Shown here in pieces: positions 63,306-64,000 of a stretch of DNA of 64,000 nt (positions within the stretch are counted from its first letter, which is position 1; every line of letters begins with the position of its first letter). A model generated the notes under the pieces. That model was not told where the DNA came from, did not search any database, and saw only the letters and a program-made list of their open reading frames with translations. This stretch comes from Lamellibrachia columna. Lineage: Eukaryota; Annelida; Polychaeta; Sabellida; Siboglinidae. The stretch is taken from the NCBI GenBank assembly GCA_963662155.1, contig OY759266.1, positions 54,369,510 through 54,433,509 of the forward strand, in the 5' to 3' direction. A program made the translations under genes and the position numbers.

Positions 63306-64000
63306 TGTATATGCATGTGTGCATTCGCATGTGTTTACGTATGCATGTGTATGTGCATTTCCATGTCTGTGTGGCTTTATGGCTTTTTTACAAGAAATAG
63401 CCTTGAATCACCATACAGAAAAGTTACAAAGTACAAGGTGAATATTATGTAAGATAACGCTGCATAACCTATAGTGTTACTGTTTAGAAGGGTGTTTGCA
63501 TAAAAGTTCTGCATTGATTTACTTAAACGTACTGTGTCCTGCACGGATTGTTTGCCGTCACTGAATGGCAGTGTGCTGCAGAATAGTACATAACATATCA
63601 TGGAAATACATAACCAATACTTGACCGTGTTCAACATCCCCGACATAGAAGTACTTCATTATACGAAACCAACCATTCTGCTTGAATTACAACACCACTC
63701 AAAGGTTTAGTGAATATATTTCTATAACACAACATCAAAGTAGCCACCATAACCATGAATTATTAGTAATAATGACATGAGTGTGTTGCCTAGCAACCAC
63801 ATTAGAAACACGCCACACTGTTTGGCAGATAACTGGGCAAATCAAATGACTTGCTTCCTCATTCGGGCAATATTGATGGCGATTCGGATGCCTGAGACAG
63901 GCATGCTATCAAACATTGTGGCATAACAGAAATTAGGAAGCTGGATTATTTCTATTAGCGATGGAAATTCATTTTGCAGTTTCAGAGCAAGCTTGACAAA

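Larger units (their letters stand above)
60190..64000. other. Presumed TTYH intron or upstream DNA
   Basis: Apart from the 21-bp array and the CATA tract listed above, this holds two X-box-like motifs (62994-63006 GTCGCCTGGCAAC; 63785-63797 GTTGCCTAGCAAC) and no convincing exon. A minus frame stays open from 64000 to about 63835 without family resemblance. Confidence 0.45.

Noticed and set aside
63377..63646. Minus ORF of 89 codons with a hydrophobic start
   Set aside because: No recognised domain, and its position fits an intron. Possibly mobile-element debris.
63835..64000. Minus frame open to the window edge, with NEFPSLIEIIQLPNFCYA
   Set aside because: About 52 codons with no family resemblance and no clear splice site. 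It could be an exon end but cannot be supported.

Overview
This is a eukaryotic window from an animal. It holds three split genes with vertebrate-like exon phases, many non-LTR retrotransposon tails, a tRNA-derived SINE, MITE copies and very abundant minisatellites. The genes match bilaterian families, and the repeat content looks like a marine invertebrate (lophotrochozoan or invertebrate deuterostome). The sequence alone does not fix the species. All three genes lie on the minus strand.

Layout from left to right. (1) 735-17926: the 5' two thirds of a collagen prolyl 4-hydroxylase alpha subunit (P4HA). Seven coding exons are visible and the catalytic exons lie beyond the left edge. Its introns hold a 2.5-kb 53-bp minisatellite grown inside a LINE, a second 2-kb 53-bp array, a decayed transposon-like ORF and a MITE copy. 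(2) About 18.8-27.5 kb: an intergenic stretch made mostly of four minisatellite arrays (36, 27, 38 and 25/34 bp) plus a decayed LINE with a MITE nested in it. (3) 27600-37995: a complete CatSper3-like sperm calcium-channel subunit in seven exons, predicted 380 aa. A 6.67-kb array of a 56-bp repeat fills most of one intron, and four of its six introns carry (GTGC)n microsatellites. (4) About 38.1-43.0 kb: AT-rich intergenic or 3' UTR sequence with weak LINE traces and a perfect 45-bp palindrome. (5) 43054-57774: the C-terminal 449 codons of a Tweety-homologue membrane protein (TTYH) in 13 exons. The N-terminal exons are not found up to the right edge. Its introns hold several arrays, two inverted copies of one LINE tail, and a SINE.

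Tandem arrays make up roughly 18 kb (about 28%) of the window. The most interesting point is that at least two array families can be traced to transposable elements still present beside them. A 53-bp repeat is a tandem duplication of a LINE ORF segment bounded by AGAGC microhomology, expanded at two loci. A 40-bp repeat resembles the end of a dispersed element that also exists here without a long array.

The genes do not form an operon or one pathway. P4HA acts in the ER on collagen, CatSper3 in the sperm flagellum, and TTYH at the plasma membrane. P4HA2 and CATSPER3 both map to human 5q31, so their adjacency here may be an old linkage.
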